A stretch of 64,000 bases of DNA from Spirochaetaceae bacterium bin103 (GCA_002238925.1 MPNH01000001.1:1-64000), one strand, 5' to 3'; numbered from the stretch's first letter, positions 23,909 through 33,052 are shown. Numbers and translations: made by a program. Notes: generated from the sequence alone by a model not told the origin.

Positions 23909-25638
23909 GCAGCGATCTAATTCAGAGAAGCATCGCAGAGCTTGGCCACGATTCGTGGCTGACGGAGGGCGGATCGAAAATAGTGGTCAAGTTCGGTGCT
24001 GGGGGACAAAAGGTAACCCTCTCCCACACGTTCCCGGACGAACTGCTGTGCCTGCCGAAGTTCGACCTTGTCAGCGGCCATGGCTTGGGTAAACTGGCTC
24101 ACGTTCTGACGGACGGCAATAGCGACGGGGGAAGGGTGTGCATCGGCGACGACTCATCGACGGCGGTCAATACCGATCGTCCTGAACTGGCGTACCAGGA
24201 CGCCGTTAGAGAGCACGTTCTCCTTCTGACGCGGCTTATCGAGGATCCTGCGTATAACCGGGAGGAGCAGTTACGGGAGTTCGAGGACCACTGGCAGATC
24301 TTGTGTGGTAAGAAGACAGAAGAACTGAAAGAACTCTTCGTGGTGTGGGATGGTGACAGAGCCGAGAGTCTGCAGGTAAGGCACCCGCACCGGCACCCGA
24401 ATTCTGGCATGGACCTCCAGAAAAGGCCGATTGCTTTGGTGGGGAGGTCGGCGAACGATCCGCGACTGTTGTCGGTACGACTTGGCGCGGATTGGGGAAC
24501 GCGCCCAGTCAAAGGGAAGGCGGTGGCGGTACGTTTGATTGACCTAGAACCAGCTCCAGCAACGCAGGGAGATTTGCTGCCATGGTATTTTGGGGCCGTC
24601 CGCCGAGCGGACAGTACGAGTCGTAGCGAGCTTCGGAGGCTGCACAAGAAGAAGAGCGGAGAGTATTGGCTAGTCTTCTCGGCTCCGATCCCAGACGGGG
24701 AGACACTGTTTGCGATTCACTGGTACACGCGATCGAGAGGTGCATTGCCGGCGTCAGAGACGGAGGTCGAGGCCGGACGGTGGACGGCTACGCCCTACAG
24801 GGTCAGATCGCTGTCGCGAGGGTCGCTGGTACCCCGCGGCGGTGGTTCGCTGGCCCTGACGAGCAAGTCCGTCCTCCTCGTGGGCTGCGGATCAGTTGGC
24901 AGCGAACTCGCAATGCAACTAATATCGGCCGGCGTAGGGCATCTCACCATATCCGATCCGGAGACGTTGTCTGAAGAGAACCTTTACCGCCACGCCCTGT
25001 CAGTGAAGGACATCGGCCAACTCAAGACCGTAGCGCTGGCAGGTGAGCTTGCTCTGAAGCACCCTTGGATTGAGGTGAAACCATTGAACAACCAGCTGGA
25101 GCAATTGCGGGATCCGGCCGTACTGCAGACATTCGACCTACTGGTGATCGCGATCGGTTCGTCGACCGTCGAACGGGTGTTCGCGGAATATTGCCGCCAA
25201 GAACGGATAAGTGTACCAGTAATGAATTGCTGGTTGGAGGGTTACGGTATCGGCGGTCATGCGATCTTAACGGTGCCGGAGACAAAGGGATGCTGGCACT
25301 GCGCGTATGTAGACCCGAAGACGCTGACCCGCGGGCTCGTGTCGAATCTGAATTTCCTGGCCCCAGACCAAGTCGTGATGCGCAACCACGGGGGGTGCGG
25401 CACGCAGTTTCTGCCCTACAGCGGGATCGCCGTGGGATATAGCGCGTCGATTGCCGCGGACTTGGCCGTGCGCTTTCTCGAAGGCCAAGTGACTAACTCA
25501 TCGAAGGTGAGCTGGAAGGGATCGGACGAGGAAGCGAAGCGGGCGTCCCTCGCGGTGACGCGGCGATATCGACATTTCGCCGATTCGTTGCGCATCCTAC
25601 CCCTGCACGATGACAACTGCGATCTCTGTGGTGGATGA
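23905..25638 (+). CDS. cap2: CBASS Cap2, E2-E1 fusion conjugase
   Basis: Fused ubiquitin-transfer-like enzyme of type II CBASS. It forms a thioester with the C-terminus of the CD-NTase and attaches it to targets, priming cyclic-nucleotide synthesis. Of 577 residues, the N-terminal part (~1-150) is the E2-like domain, with a candidate cysteine in GRVCIGDD (Cys79). A linker follows, then the ThiF/E1 adenylation domain with the nucleotide loop VGCGSVGSE (326-334), the acidic strand TISDPE and ENLYRH. Later cysteines (GCWHCAYVD, GGCGTQF, and CDLCGG at the end) include the likely E1 catalytic Cys and zinc ligands. GTG start overlapping the CD-NTase stop. Confidence 0.9.
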   Translation: MSSDLIQRSIAELGHDSWLTEGGSKIVVKFGAGGQKVTLSHTFPDELLCLPKFDLVSGHGLGKLAHVLTDGNSDGGRVCIGDDSSTAVNTDRPELAYQDAVREHVLLLTRLIEDPAYNREEQLREFEDHWQILCGKKTEELKELFVVWDGDRAESLQVRHPHRHPNSGMDLQKRPIALVGRSANDPRLLSVRLGADWGTRPVKGKAVAVRLIDLEPAPATQGDLLPWYFGAVRRADSTSRSELRRLHKKKSGEYWLVFSAPIPDGETLFAIHWYTRSRGALPASETEVEAGRWTATPYRVRSLSRGSLVPRGGGSLALTSKSVLLVGCGSVGSELAMQLISAGVGHLTISDPETLSEENLYRHALSVKDIGQLKTVALAGELALKHPWIEVKPLNNQLEQLRDPAVLQTFDLLVIAIGSSTVERVFAEYCRQERISVPVMNCWLEGYGIGGHAILTVPETKGCWHCAYVDPKTLTRGLVSNLNFLAPDQVVMRNHGGCGTQFLPYSGIAVGYSASIAADLAVRFLEGQVTNSSKVSWKGSDEEAKRASLAVTRRYRHFADSLRILPLHDDNCDLCGG

Positions 25639-26101
25639 CACCCTAATGCTACTTCAGGGGTACGGGCGGCGGATGACCGTATGCGATAAAGTGGCAGGTA
25701 TCTGGCTTGAGCATCGGCAGACTACGGCCGTTGCCGACGAGTCGTTCGGCGTGTTGATGGGAACGACATCCGTTGATCGACGTGAGATCTGGATCGAGAC
25801 GGTGACCACGCCGATGGCACACGACCGGCGCTCGCGGTTCTGCTTCGCGCTTCGCGATCCAGGGCATCAGCTGGCGGTTCATGAGAAATTCGCCTCTTCG
25901 GGTGGAAGGGGGATCTATCTCGGGACGTGGCACACGCATCCGGAGCCGATTCCGAAGCCTTCAAAGATCGACCGGACCGACTGGGGCACGTGCCTTCGGG
26001 CGAACCGCGAACGTCCGCTTGTCTTCGTGCTGGTGGGGACCGAGGAGATCCGTGTGTTCGTGCGGGCGAGCGGGCGTTTCAGGCCCCTGCGACGGGAATG
26101 A
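25610..26101 (+). CDS. cap3: CBASS Cap3, JAMM/MPN peptidase
   Basis: A zinc isopeptidase that removes the CD-NTase from targets and so tunes Cap2-dependent priming. The 163 residues contain the complete JAMM signature: Glu44 (DESFGVLMG) and H108-x-H110-x7-S118-x2-D121 in GTWHTHPEPIPKPSKIDRTD. The ATG at 25610 lies within the last codons of cap2, a 29-nt overlap that implies coupled translation. Length and domain content are standard for Cap3. Confidence 0.9.
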   Translation: MTTAISVVDDTLMLLQGYGRRMTVCDKVAGIWLEHRQTTAVADESFGVLMGTTSVDRREIWIETVTTPMAHDRRSRFCFALRDPGHQLAVHEKFASSGGRGIYLGTWHTHPEPIPKPSKIDRTDWGTCLRANRERPLVFVLVGTEEIRVFVRASGRFRPLRRE

Positions 26102-26108
26102 GGGAGAG

Positions 26109-27710
26109 ATGACCTTGGTTGATCCGATACAGTCGACGGTTGTGCAGACGCGCGAACCACCGATGACCGCGCTGGACATGGTGAAGGACCACGCGGTAGC
26201 TGTGCGGGCGCTTGTATCGTGGAACCGCGTCGGCGTGCTGATTGACGAGGGACCAACGGCAATCGTGACTGTCCTCCTTGCTGGCGACACGGTAGTGGGC
26301 GCATCGCGCTTCTGTCTGCCGGTGGCGCACAGCGTCGACGCGTTACAGGCGTACGGCGAAGACACGACAACTTCGATGGAGCTGCGGTGCTGGCAGAGAC
26401 GCACGATTACGAGCGACGAGATATGTGACCTAGCCAAGCTGACAGCAATTTGGAATGGATCGGCTGGTCAGCGCAAGGAGCAAACGGAGGAGAACTGGCG
26501 GACGTTCTTTGGGGAGGTCGAAAACGACGCCCTCAGGAAGGGTCGTGGCACCGCGATCAGCACTGGAACGCGCATCCAAGTCATGCTCGATGCCCACGGA
26601 CGGTGCATGTTCGACGGTTGCGGTATCGACCTAACCGAAGACCCGGTAACAGGAACACGCGGCAACTTTGCCAAGTTGGCGCATAACGTTGCGGCCTCAG
26701 AGGGCGGCCCGCGGGGCGTGATGTACTTGTCTCATAGCCTATCGAACGATCCTTCCAACATTCTGCTACTCTGCGACACCCACCATCGGCTGATAGACAC
26801 GGTCGCGAACGCCGATTATCCGGCATCCGCACTGACGGAAATGCGTCAACAATTCTGCACGGTGGCGACCTCGCTACTGGACGGCTTGGAGCTCGCACCG
26901 ACGCCCGCTTTCTGTGTCGCGTGGCCCGTGCACCGCCAGAAAATTGCACTGCCCTCTTCACAGCAGATCGCGCGCGCGCTGAAGCCCATCGGTGCGCGTC
27001 TTGACGGTCGACTCCGGTCAGTAAGCGACAACGAAGCGCTATTGCGGACCTTGGAGGGCACAGACCTCTGGGACGCAATGGGTGCGGCAGTGGAGCAGAC
27101 CGCGGCCGACATACTGTTGCAGTCGCACGGCGAGGGATACCGGGCGGCTCTCTTTGCGATGGGACTTATGCCCGCTCTCATCGCGCTCGGCGCGAAGCTG
27201 GGGAACAAGTGCGACATCACGCCGATGTTGCGGTACCGCGAGAATGGGCTGTGGTATTGGCCCATGCCCGAGCCACGGGGCGAATTCTACACGATTGATG
27301 GGTTGGACCAATTGTCGGAGCATGACGAGGTATGCTTACTCATAGGGTTAACGGAAGTGCCGGAGACTATGCAGTTGACGGCCAACTATCTCGGGATGAG
27401 GATCGTTTCGGTCGTTGCCCGCAAGAAGCATCTCGGCAACGGTGCCCTTGGTCACCCGGATGATGGTGCATCGTTCCGGCAGCGGATACAGGAACTGCTA
27501 CACCGGTTGCGGGACACGCACGGCGTGCGGATCGTCCATGTGCTACCGTGCGCATCCAACGCTGCTTGCGTATTCTTCGGGCAAGCATTCGACAGCCATC
27601 ACCCGGACTTGGTGATCTACGACTTCGACGGAACCGGCATGGTCCCCAGATTGAGAGTTGCAAACGTGAATAACGAGTGCAAGGTGGCGGCGGTTCAGGC
27701 TGTTCGATAG
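26109..27710 (+). CDS. cap5: CBASS effector Cap5 (HNH-SAVED) with N-terminal extension
   Basis: A 533-residue DNA endonuclease effector. Its SAVED domain (about 290-533) should bind the cyclic nucleotide and trigger the HNH domain (about 150-232) to degrade DNA. HNH features are seen: GRCMFDGCGIDL (first Cys pair), the AHNVAASEGG His, SNILLLC and DTHHRLID. Cap5 usually begins with the nuclease. Here about 145 extra residues precede it, including GVLIDEGPTAIVTVLLAGD and TEENWRTFFGEVEND, which I cannot assign. The ATG at 26109 follows GGGAG seven bases after the cap3 stop, so the extension is part of the translated protein. This completes an intact type II CBASS locus. Confidence 0.88.
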   Translation: MTLVDPIQSTVVQTREPPMTALDMVKDHAVAVRALVSWNRVGVLIDEGPTAIVTVLLAGDTVVGASRFCLPVAHSVDALQAYGEDTTTSMELRCWQRRTITSDEICDLAKLTAIWNGSAGQRKEQTEENWRTFFGEVENDALRKGRGTAISTGTRIQVMLDAHGRCMFDGCGIDLTEDPVTGTRGNFAKLAHNVAASEGGPRGVMYLSHSLSNDPSNILLLCDTHHRLIDTVANADYPASALTEMRQQFCTVATSLLDGLELAPTPAFCVAWPVHRQKIALPSSQQIARALKPIGARLDGRLRSVSDNEALLRTLEGTDLWDAMGAAVEQTAADILLQSHGEGYRAALFAMGLMPALIALGAKLGNKCDITPMLRYRENGLWYWPMPEPRGEFYTIDGLDQLSEHDEVCLLIGLTEVPETMQLTANYLGMRIVSVVARKKHLGNGALGHPDDGASFRQRIQELLHRLRDTHGVRIVHVLPCASNAACVFFGQAFDSHHPDLVIYDFDGTGMVPRLRVANVNNECKVAAVQAVR

Positions 27711-27904
27711 ATCCGGTGCCGAACCGTGCCAATCGACGGTTCCCCGACCGCCATACGGTACGCGCACCGGTGACGATTATGTAGCGAACTGAAGTGGCCC
27801 CGATCCCTTGGACAATGAGGCGGGTAGTATAGGTGCATCCTCTCGGCTGTCGACCCGCCCCTCCTGGTCAAGATGATCAGGCGGCGGTAGAGGGGGTAGG
27901 TCCG

Positions 27905-28445
27905 GGGAGGTGCAGCGAGGCTAACTGCCGAACTTGCGGGTGAAAGTCCCGTCGGCGCAAATCCCAGTGTGGCGCCGTAGCCAAATCCGGCAGTCGAAAG
28001 CGGCGACCCTGACGGCTGAAAGCCCGGAAGTAAACGTGCTTGAGAGGGGTCGAGAGACCCGGACCAACCTAGGAGGCTAGCAATCAGAAGGGCCGTAGCG
28101 AGAGCGAACGGACTAACCGTCGAAACACCCCCCAGCGTGGAGTTGGTTGCTGGGTATTCGGAGTGCCAAGCGTTTTCCTCCCCTACGCGATGGCCAGAGC
28201 TGGTGCGGAAGGACTGGGAAGTGCACGCAGCAGGCTCCCGGCGGAAGTTGAAGGCGGCAACTCTGAACAGTTCAGCGGCGAAAGCCCGGAATGCACTCGG
28301 CGCTGGCCGGTCGCACGCCCGCGGAGGCGTACCGGGACGGCATGGCAGACTCTGCGAGGGAGGTGGTATAGCGGACATCGAAGAGACCGGTTGCGAGGGA
28401 ACGGCAGGCCGAAGGGCGCGTGAGCGGAGAGGAGCCTAGACCCCC
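27905..28445 (+). mobile_element. Group II intron remnant, 5' ribozyme half
   Basis: Primary sequence matches the 5' part of bacterial group II (IIC-like) introns: GGTGCAG near 27907, GGGTGAAAGTCCCG (27950-27963), CCTAGGAGGCTAGCAATC (about 28068-28085) and later structured blocks (GGGACGGCATGGCAGACTC, 28331-28349) of the kind that precede the intron's reverse-transcriptase gene. No reverse transcriptase and no domain V are present, so this is a dead remnant without the 3' half. It separates two defence operons and may mark an insertion or rearrangement point. Confidence 0.65.
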
Positions 28446-28620
28446 ACCCGCGTTACCGCCGCCTGTTACTCAGACACGGCCGGGCAGGCTGACAACCGAC
28501 CGATTCTGCCTTAACCTGCACCCTGACCTGTCCAAGGAACCAGGACCACCTCATAATCCACACGAAGTGAAGCTTGATCCTTCTGTATAGTTGATGTATC
28601 GTGTCCAAGATAGAAGAATG

Positions 28621-28812
28621 GTGATGGCAGGCACCAGCGCAGCGGTCGACAAGTCGGCCACCGAAAAGGACTCGGTTCGCATGTCGGCTCCAATGCACCA
28701 AATCAACATCCTCGCGGACGTCGCGGGGCAGAACCGTGTTTCGGTCGCCCGGATCGTGCGGGTGGCGATTACCCGCTACGTCGAGGACCAGTGGCCACGG
28801 CTACGAACCTGA
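28621..28812 (+). CDS. Ribbon-helix-helix-like leader of the MORC-RM operon
   Basis: A 63-residue protein with a disordered N-terminal third and a C-terminal RHH-like unit (SAPMHQINILADVAGQNRVS, then ARIVRVAITRYVEDQWPRL). The second helix resembles that of the RHH-like protein leading the CBASS operon (RVARVAL versus RIVRVAI). It overlaps the vsr start and is the first gene of the operon. Its likely role is autoregulation of the restriction genes. The start (28621 or the next ATG) is uncertain because the ribosome site is weak. Confidence 0.5.
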   Translation: MMAGTSAAVDKSATEKDSVRMSAPMHQINILADVAGQNRVSVARIVRVAITRYVEDQWPRLRT

Positions 28813-29237
28813 TTGCCGCAGCCATGGACACCATCACACGCGAGCGCCGGTCGGAGATAATGTCGCGAGTTCGGAACGTGGGCATGCGTCCGGAAATGAC
28901 TGTACGCCGCCTTGTGTACGGGCTCGGTTACCGCTATCGCCTCCACGGAAGAAAACTCCCCGGACGACCGGATCTCGTCTTCACGGGACGCCGCAAGGTC
29001 ATCTTTGTGCATGGGTGCTTCTGGCACCGACATCCCGGATGTCGACTCGCCCGCACACCGAAGTCCCGCGTCGACTTCTGGAACGCTAAACTCGATGGCA
29101 ATCGCAAGCGCGACCTATTCAAGCAGTACGAACTGCGCCAGCTGGGGTGGCGGGTGCTCATTGTCTGGGAGTGCCAACTCAAGGATCTTGAGTCGGTGCG
29201 CGAGCGTGTCACATGTTTCCTCGAGGATCCCGGATGA
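28791..29237 (+). CDS. vsr: Very short patch repair endonuclease Vsr
   Basis: A nicking endonuclease that acts at T:G mismatches arising from deaminated 5-methylcytosine, protecting sites modified by the adjacent methylase. The family fold is clear: RRSEIMSRVRNVGMRPE, GRPDLVFTGRRKVIFVHGCF with the catalytic Asp, WHRHPGCRLA with zinc-binding His/Cys, and WRVLIVWECQLKD. Length is normal (about 137-148 residues depending on start). The GTG at 28791 has GAGG upstream; the ATG at 28824 is an alternative. The stop overlaps the methylase ATG. Confidence 0.92.
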   Translation: MATATNLIAAAMDTITRERRSEIMSRVRNVGMRPEMTVRRLVYGLGYRYRLHGRKLPGRPDLVFTGRRKVIFVHGCFWHRHPGCRLARTPKSRVDFWNAKLDGNRKRDLFKQYELRQLGWRVLIVWECQLKDLESVRERVTCFLEDPG

Positions 29238-30445
29238 GGTCGGTAGAGCTCTTCGCCGGGGTTGGCGGACTCGCCATGGGCGTCGCACAGGCCGGATTCG
29301 ATCACCGGAGGATCGTCGAGTGGGATCAGTGGTGTTGCGAGACTATTAACTACAACCGGTTATGTGGCGCTCGGCCTATCGCCGACTGGCCCGCTGTCTC
29401 GCCCATGGACATCAAGGACGTTCGATTCGACAGGTTCCCGACCGATATAGACCTAATATCGGGTGGGCCCCCCTGCCAGCCGTTCTCGCTCGGGGGCAGA
29501 CATCGTGGCCACACCGACGCCCGTAACCTATTCCCAGAACTCGTCCGGGCTGTCCGTGTGCTCCGTCCCCGCGCAATCATCGTGGAGAATGTTAAGGGTC
29601 TGCTTCGCAAGTCGTTCGACCCATACTTCAAGTACATAATGCTGACATTGACCTATCCTTCCGTGGTCCCCCGCTCCGGTGAGGGGTGGGACGGGCATAT
29701 GGCCCGCCTGGAGCGCTACCACACCTCCGGTAGCGAGTTGGAGTACCGCATCGACTTCGAGTTGCTAAACGCCGCAGACTACGGCGTCCCCCAGCGACGG
29801 GAGCGGGTTTTCATCGTCGCTTTTCGCGCGGATCTTGGCATCGAGTGGTCCTTCAACGACCTCCCCAAGACGCACGGCGCGGACAGGCTACTGTGGGACC
29901 AGTGGATCACGGGCGACTATTGGGACCACCATGGAATCCCCTCGCATAGACGGCCGAAGCCGCCCGCCCGCGCCGTGTCGCGCATCCGGTTGCTCGCTTC
30001 TTCCCTGATTCCTCCCACCGGCTCCGCGTGGCGGACAGTCCGCGACGCGCTCTCAGACCTCCCGGATCCCCGTTCGGACGAGGCCGGCACATTCGCCAAC
30101 CACCGCTTCAACCCCGGGGCCAGGAGCTACCCCGGCCACACGGGCAGCCCCTGGGACCAGCCCGCCAAGACGCTCAAAGCCGGAGACCACGGCGTTCCGG
30201 GTGGCGAGAACACCCTAAGGCATCCGAACGGACGCGTCCGTTACTTCACTGTAAGGGAAGCTGCCCGCCTGCAGACCTTCCCCGACGACTACGAGTTCCA
30301 CGGTTCCTGGACGGAAACCATGAGGCAATTGGGTAACGCGGTTCCCGTTCGACTCGCGTCCGGTCTCGCGCACAGCGTAGCCCACGCGCTTCACCGCGAC
30401 GAATCCGCAGCCCGCCCACCATCCACACCGGTGTCGCATGGCTGA
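29234..30445 (+). CDS. DNA (cytosine-5) methyltransferase
   Basis: Modifies cytosine C5 in a host recognition sequence so the restriction partners spare the chromosome. A 403-residue protein with motifs in order: I FAGVGGLAMG, IV GGPPCQPFSLGG with the catalytic Cys, VI IIVENVKG, VIII QRRERVFIV, and X near RQLGNAVPVRLA. The target recognition region is about 240-330. The ATG overlaps the vsr stop as ATGA. The target sequence cannot be read from the protein. It pairs with Vsr, the MORC ATPase and the Mrr-helicase in one operon. Confidence 0.93.
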   Translation: MRSVELFAGVGGLAMGVAQAGFDHRRIVEWDQWCCETINYNRLCGARPIADWPAVSPMDIKDVRFDRFPTDIDLISGGPPCQPFSLGGRHRGHTDARNLFPELVRAVRVLRPRAIIVENVKGLLRKSFDPYFKYIMLTLTYPSVVPRSGEGWDGHMARLERYHTSGSELEYRIDFELLNAADYGVPQRRERVFIVAFRADLGIEWSFNDLPKTHGADRLLWDQWITGDYWDHHGIPSHRRPKPPARAVSRIRLLASSLIPPTGSAWRTVRDALSDLPDPRSDEAGTFANHRFNPGARSYPGHTGSPWDQPAKTLKAGDHGVPGGENTLRHPNGRVRYFTVREAARLQTFPDDYEFHGSWTETMRQLGNAVPVRLASGLAHSVAHALHRDESAARPPSTPVSHG

Positions 30446-30742
30446 GATCCTCAGACAAGTTACGAGCCTCGTTGGGCTGTTCAAACCCCATTTGGAACAA
30501 GGAGACGAAGCTCCACTTAAAAATTTGGAACACATTGCGAGAATACCACCATTCTGTCCAATGCCCTTTCCCTTTGGGATGTGGGGCACCCTGGTTCAGA
30601 CCGACACCGAACGAACACAAGTGCGCCAACCAAGCAGAGATGCCGTGGCGCGATGCAGACTTCGCAGACCAGACGGAGACTTCATGTCAAACCACATTCC
30701 CCACCCACAACCAGAGCCCGGACCACGATCCGGTACGATACC
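30446..30742 (+). other. Gap between methylase and MORC genes
   Basis: A 297-bp, somewhat A+T-richer gap. A frame from ATG 30438 (MAEILRQVTSLVGLFKPHLE, 107 codons) overlaps the methylase stop and runs into the next gene. It has poor composition and may be spurious. ATTTGGAAC occurs twice (30490, 30522). An internal promoter is possible but not clear. Confidence 0.3.
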
Positions 30743-33052
30743 ATGCCACGCGACGAACTAGACCTAACCCCCGACCCAAGGGTCCTTCAGATGTTGGGCG
30801 AGATCGACCTCCACCAGTGGCGTTGTCTCGCCGAGCTTATAGACAACTCCATTGATGGGTTTCTGCACGCGTCCCGGAGCGAAAGCACCATAGAGCACGC
30901 CGAAATCTCCGTTGCCGTCCCGAGCGCCGACAGAGAAGCCGCGCGAGTTACGGTCAAAGACAACGGGCCGGGTATGTCGCTCGAGACACTCGAAAATGCC
31001 GTTAAGGCGGGATGGTCCGGCAACGATCCACTGACCAACCTCGGGTTATTCGGGATGGGATTCAACATCGCTACAGCGCGTCTCGGCCTGGTGACGGAGG
31101 TCTTTACTTCCCGTGCCGGAGATCCGGAGGAGGTCGGTGTTCGCATAGATCTCGACGAACTGCGAGCGACCCGGAACTTCAGAGTGCCAAGGCGGACCCG
31201 CCCGAAACCGAACCACGGCGATCACGGAACCGAGGTCGTGGTATCTCGCCTAAAGCCAGACCAACGTGCATACCTCGCTCGCTCGAACAACCGTACGACG
31301 ATCCGCAAGCACTTGGCGCGCACGTACTCTGCGCTGCTCTTCGGTTCGGATGCCGGTACCATTCGGCTCACTTTCAACGGCCAGAGTGTCGCACCGCAGC
31401 GCCCTTGCTTGTGGCGCGCGTCACGGTCCGTCAAGCTACCGGATGGTACCACCGTCGATCCTGTTCAGGAGATCGACGTGTCTCTCGCTGCTCGACGCTA
31501 CTGCACTCACTGCATGCGCACACTCACGACCGACGAAGAGTCCTGTCCGACAGCTAGTTCAAGCTGCAACGTCCAAGAGACGCCGAGACGTATCTGTGGC
31601 TGGGTTGGCCTCCAGAGATACCTGCACAACACTGAGTACGGCATCGACTTCATTCGGAACGGACGAAAGATCGAGATCGCGAACAAGGAATTGTTCGTCT
31701 GGAGCGACGGCAACACGACGGAGGTTGAGTATCCCATCGACGATCCACGTAACCGGGGTCGGTTTGTTGGGGAGATTCACATCGACCATTGCAGAGTCAG
31801 CTACACTAAGGACCGCTTTGAGCGTGACGACCCGTCATGGAGCGAAATGGTGCGGATAGTCCGCGGAGACGGTCCGCTTCGCCCGGTCGCAGCTAGGCAA
31901 CGAGGCTATGAAGGCAACCAAAGCCCTCTCTTTCGGCTCTTCCAAGCGTTTCGGCGCTCCAGCCCGCAAGGCAAGAACGGATTGTGGTCAAGGGTGCTGG
32001 TGGTCAAGGACAACGAGCGCGCGCAACAGATGGCCGACGCTTTCGCGAGTGACGATCCGGAGTTCTTGGACGATCAGCGTTGGTGGGATCTCATTGTGGA
32101 ACAGGATAGAGAGGTTCTAGGCCAGACCGACGACCGGGGCGATCCGTCCGACATACCGGACGACTTCGTAGACGCCCTCGGCGGAGACCCTGCGGACGAC
32201 GACGACACAGACGGACCAGAATCAGCACCGCCGCCGAGGCGCGCGTTGCACGAATTGACCAGGAGGTACGCGCACTCGACATTTCGCGTCGAGTACGAGA
32301 CCCAAGCCTTCGCGGTTGAACCCACCGATCCCGATCTCGTTGCAGGTGCCCCATGGGCGTTTCATCTGGACGACGTCGCCACACGCACGTATGCGTTCCT
32401 AGTGGATCTGGATAACGATATTTTCCGTTCCACCACTATGACGCCGCTTGACGCGCTGTTGACGGAACTCTCCCACAGGACGGTCGACTTCCTTAAGGGG
32501 CAAGCCGAGGATGTAACCCTCGCACGAGTTCTTGCGGACTTTCGCCGACAGTACTGCATCGATAGCCGCCTCGACCCGCAGGAGATCATCGCGTTCGCGA
32601 CCACAGTCCTCGACGAAATCGCTCGTGCCGTACCCAACCTCCTCGCGCCGACGCAGGGAGACGATCTCTATGCCGAACTCACCGACGCTGAAAGAAACGC
32701 CGTCGCTCAGCGGATGGCCAATCGCCACGTACCAGACCACACCAAGGCCATCTCTGACGGACGTTTCTGGGCATATGCCGACTTCCGGTCTTTGAGAGGA
32801 CTATTCTCACGCCATCCCGAACTTTTCCTTGACGGTAAGTATTGGGAAGATCCTTACGAGGCGCTTGACTACGGCGCGTCCGAGGTCACCGAAGATGCCA
32901 AGGCAGGAGTCCTCTCCCGCTACGACGCCTACTTCGGCGACGCAGTCTGGCTTGCCAATCATACGCCTGCGGACCTCGATGGCACGAGCCGCGATACGAT
33001 CATCCGCGCCGCTTGCTCCCTGCGTCTTTTGAGGTCCGATTTGGCCGAATGA
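30743..33052 (+). CDS. MORC/MutL-like GHKL ATPase
   Basis: A 769-residue ATPase of the Hsp90-MutL-MORC (GHKL) class, expected to clamp DNA in an ATP-dependent way and coordinate the nuclease/helicase. Bergerat motifs are intact: ELIDNSIDGF (E and N for Mg/ATP), DNGPGM, LFGMGFNIATARLG and DHGTEVVVSRL. A cysteine cluster at about 250-290 (RYCTHCMRTL...ESC...SSCN) looks like a zinc-binding insertion. The C-terminal half is helical and acidic. Bacterial MORC-type ATPases are known to sit in restriction-modification operons with C5-methylases, Vsr and SF2 helicases, exactly as here. The ATG at 30743 has no strong ribosome site. The stop overlaps the helicase ATG. Confidence 0.85.
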   Translation: MPRDELDLTPDPRVLQMLGEIDLHQWRCLAELIDNSIDGFLHASRSESTIEHAEISVAVPSADREAARVTVKDNGPGMSLETLENAVKAGWSGNDPLTNLGLFGMGFNIATARLGLVTEVFTSRAGDPEEVGVRIDLDELRATRNFRVPRRTRPKPNHGDHGTEVVVSRLKPDQRAYLARSNNRTTIRKHLARTYSALLFGSDAGTIRLTFNGQSVAPQRPCLWRASRSVKLPDGTTVDPVQEIDVSLAARRYCTHCMRTLTTDEESCPTASSSCNVQETPRRICGWVGLQRYLHNTEYGIDFIRNGRKIEIANKELFVWSDGNTTEVEYPIDDPRNRGRFVGEIHIDHCRVSYTKDRFERDDPSWSEMVRIVRGDGPLRPVAARQRGYEGNQSPLFRLFQAFRRSSPQGKNGLWSRVLVVKDNERAQQMADAFASDDPEFLDDQRWWDLIVEQDREVLGQTDDRGDPSDIPDDFVDALGGDPADDDDTDGPESAPPPRRALHELTRRYAHSTFRVEYETQAFAVEPTDPDLVAGAPWAFHLDDVATRTYAFLVDLDNDIFRSTTMTPLDALLTELSHRTVDFLKGQAEDVTLARVLADFRRQYCIDSRLDPQEIIAFATTVLDEIARAVPNLLAPTQGDDLYAELTDAERNAVAQRMANRHVPDHTKAISDGRFWAYADFRSLRGLFSRHPELFLDGKYWEDPYEALDYGASEVTEDAKAGVLSRYDAYFGDAVWLANHTPADLDGTSRDTIIRAACSLRLLRSDLAE

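Noticed and set aside
28137-28439. A 100-codon frame inside the group II intron remnant
   Set aside because: It overlaps ribozyme sequence, lacks reverse-transcriptase motifs and has no ribosome site.
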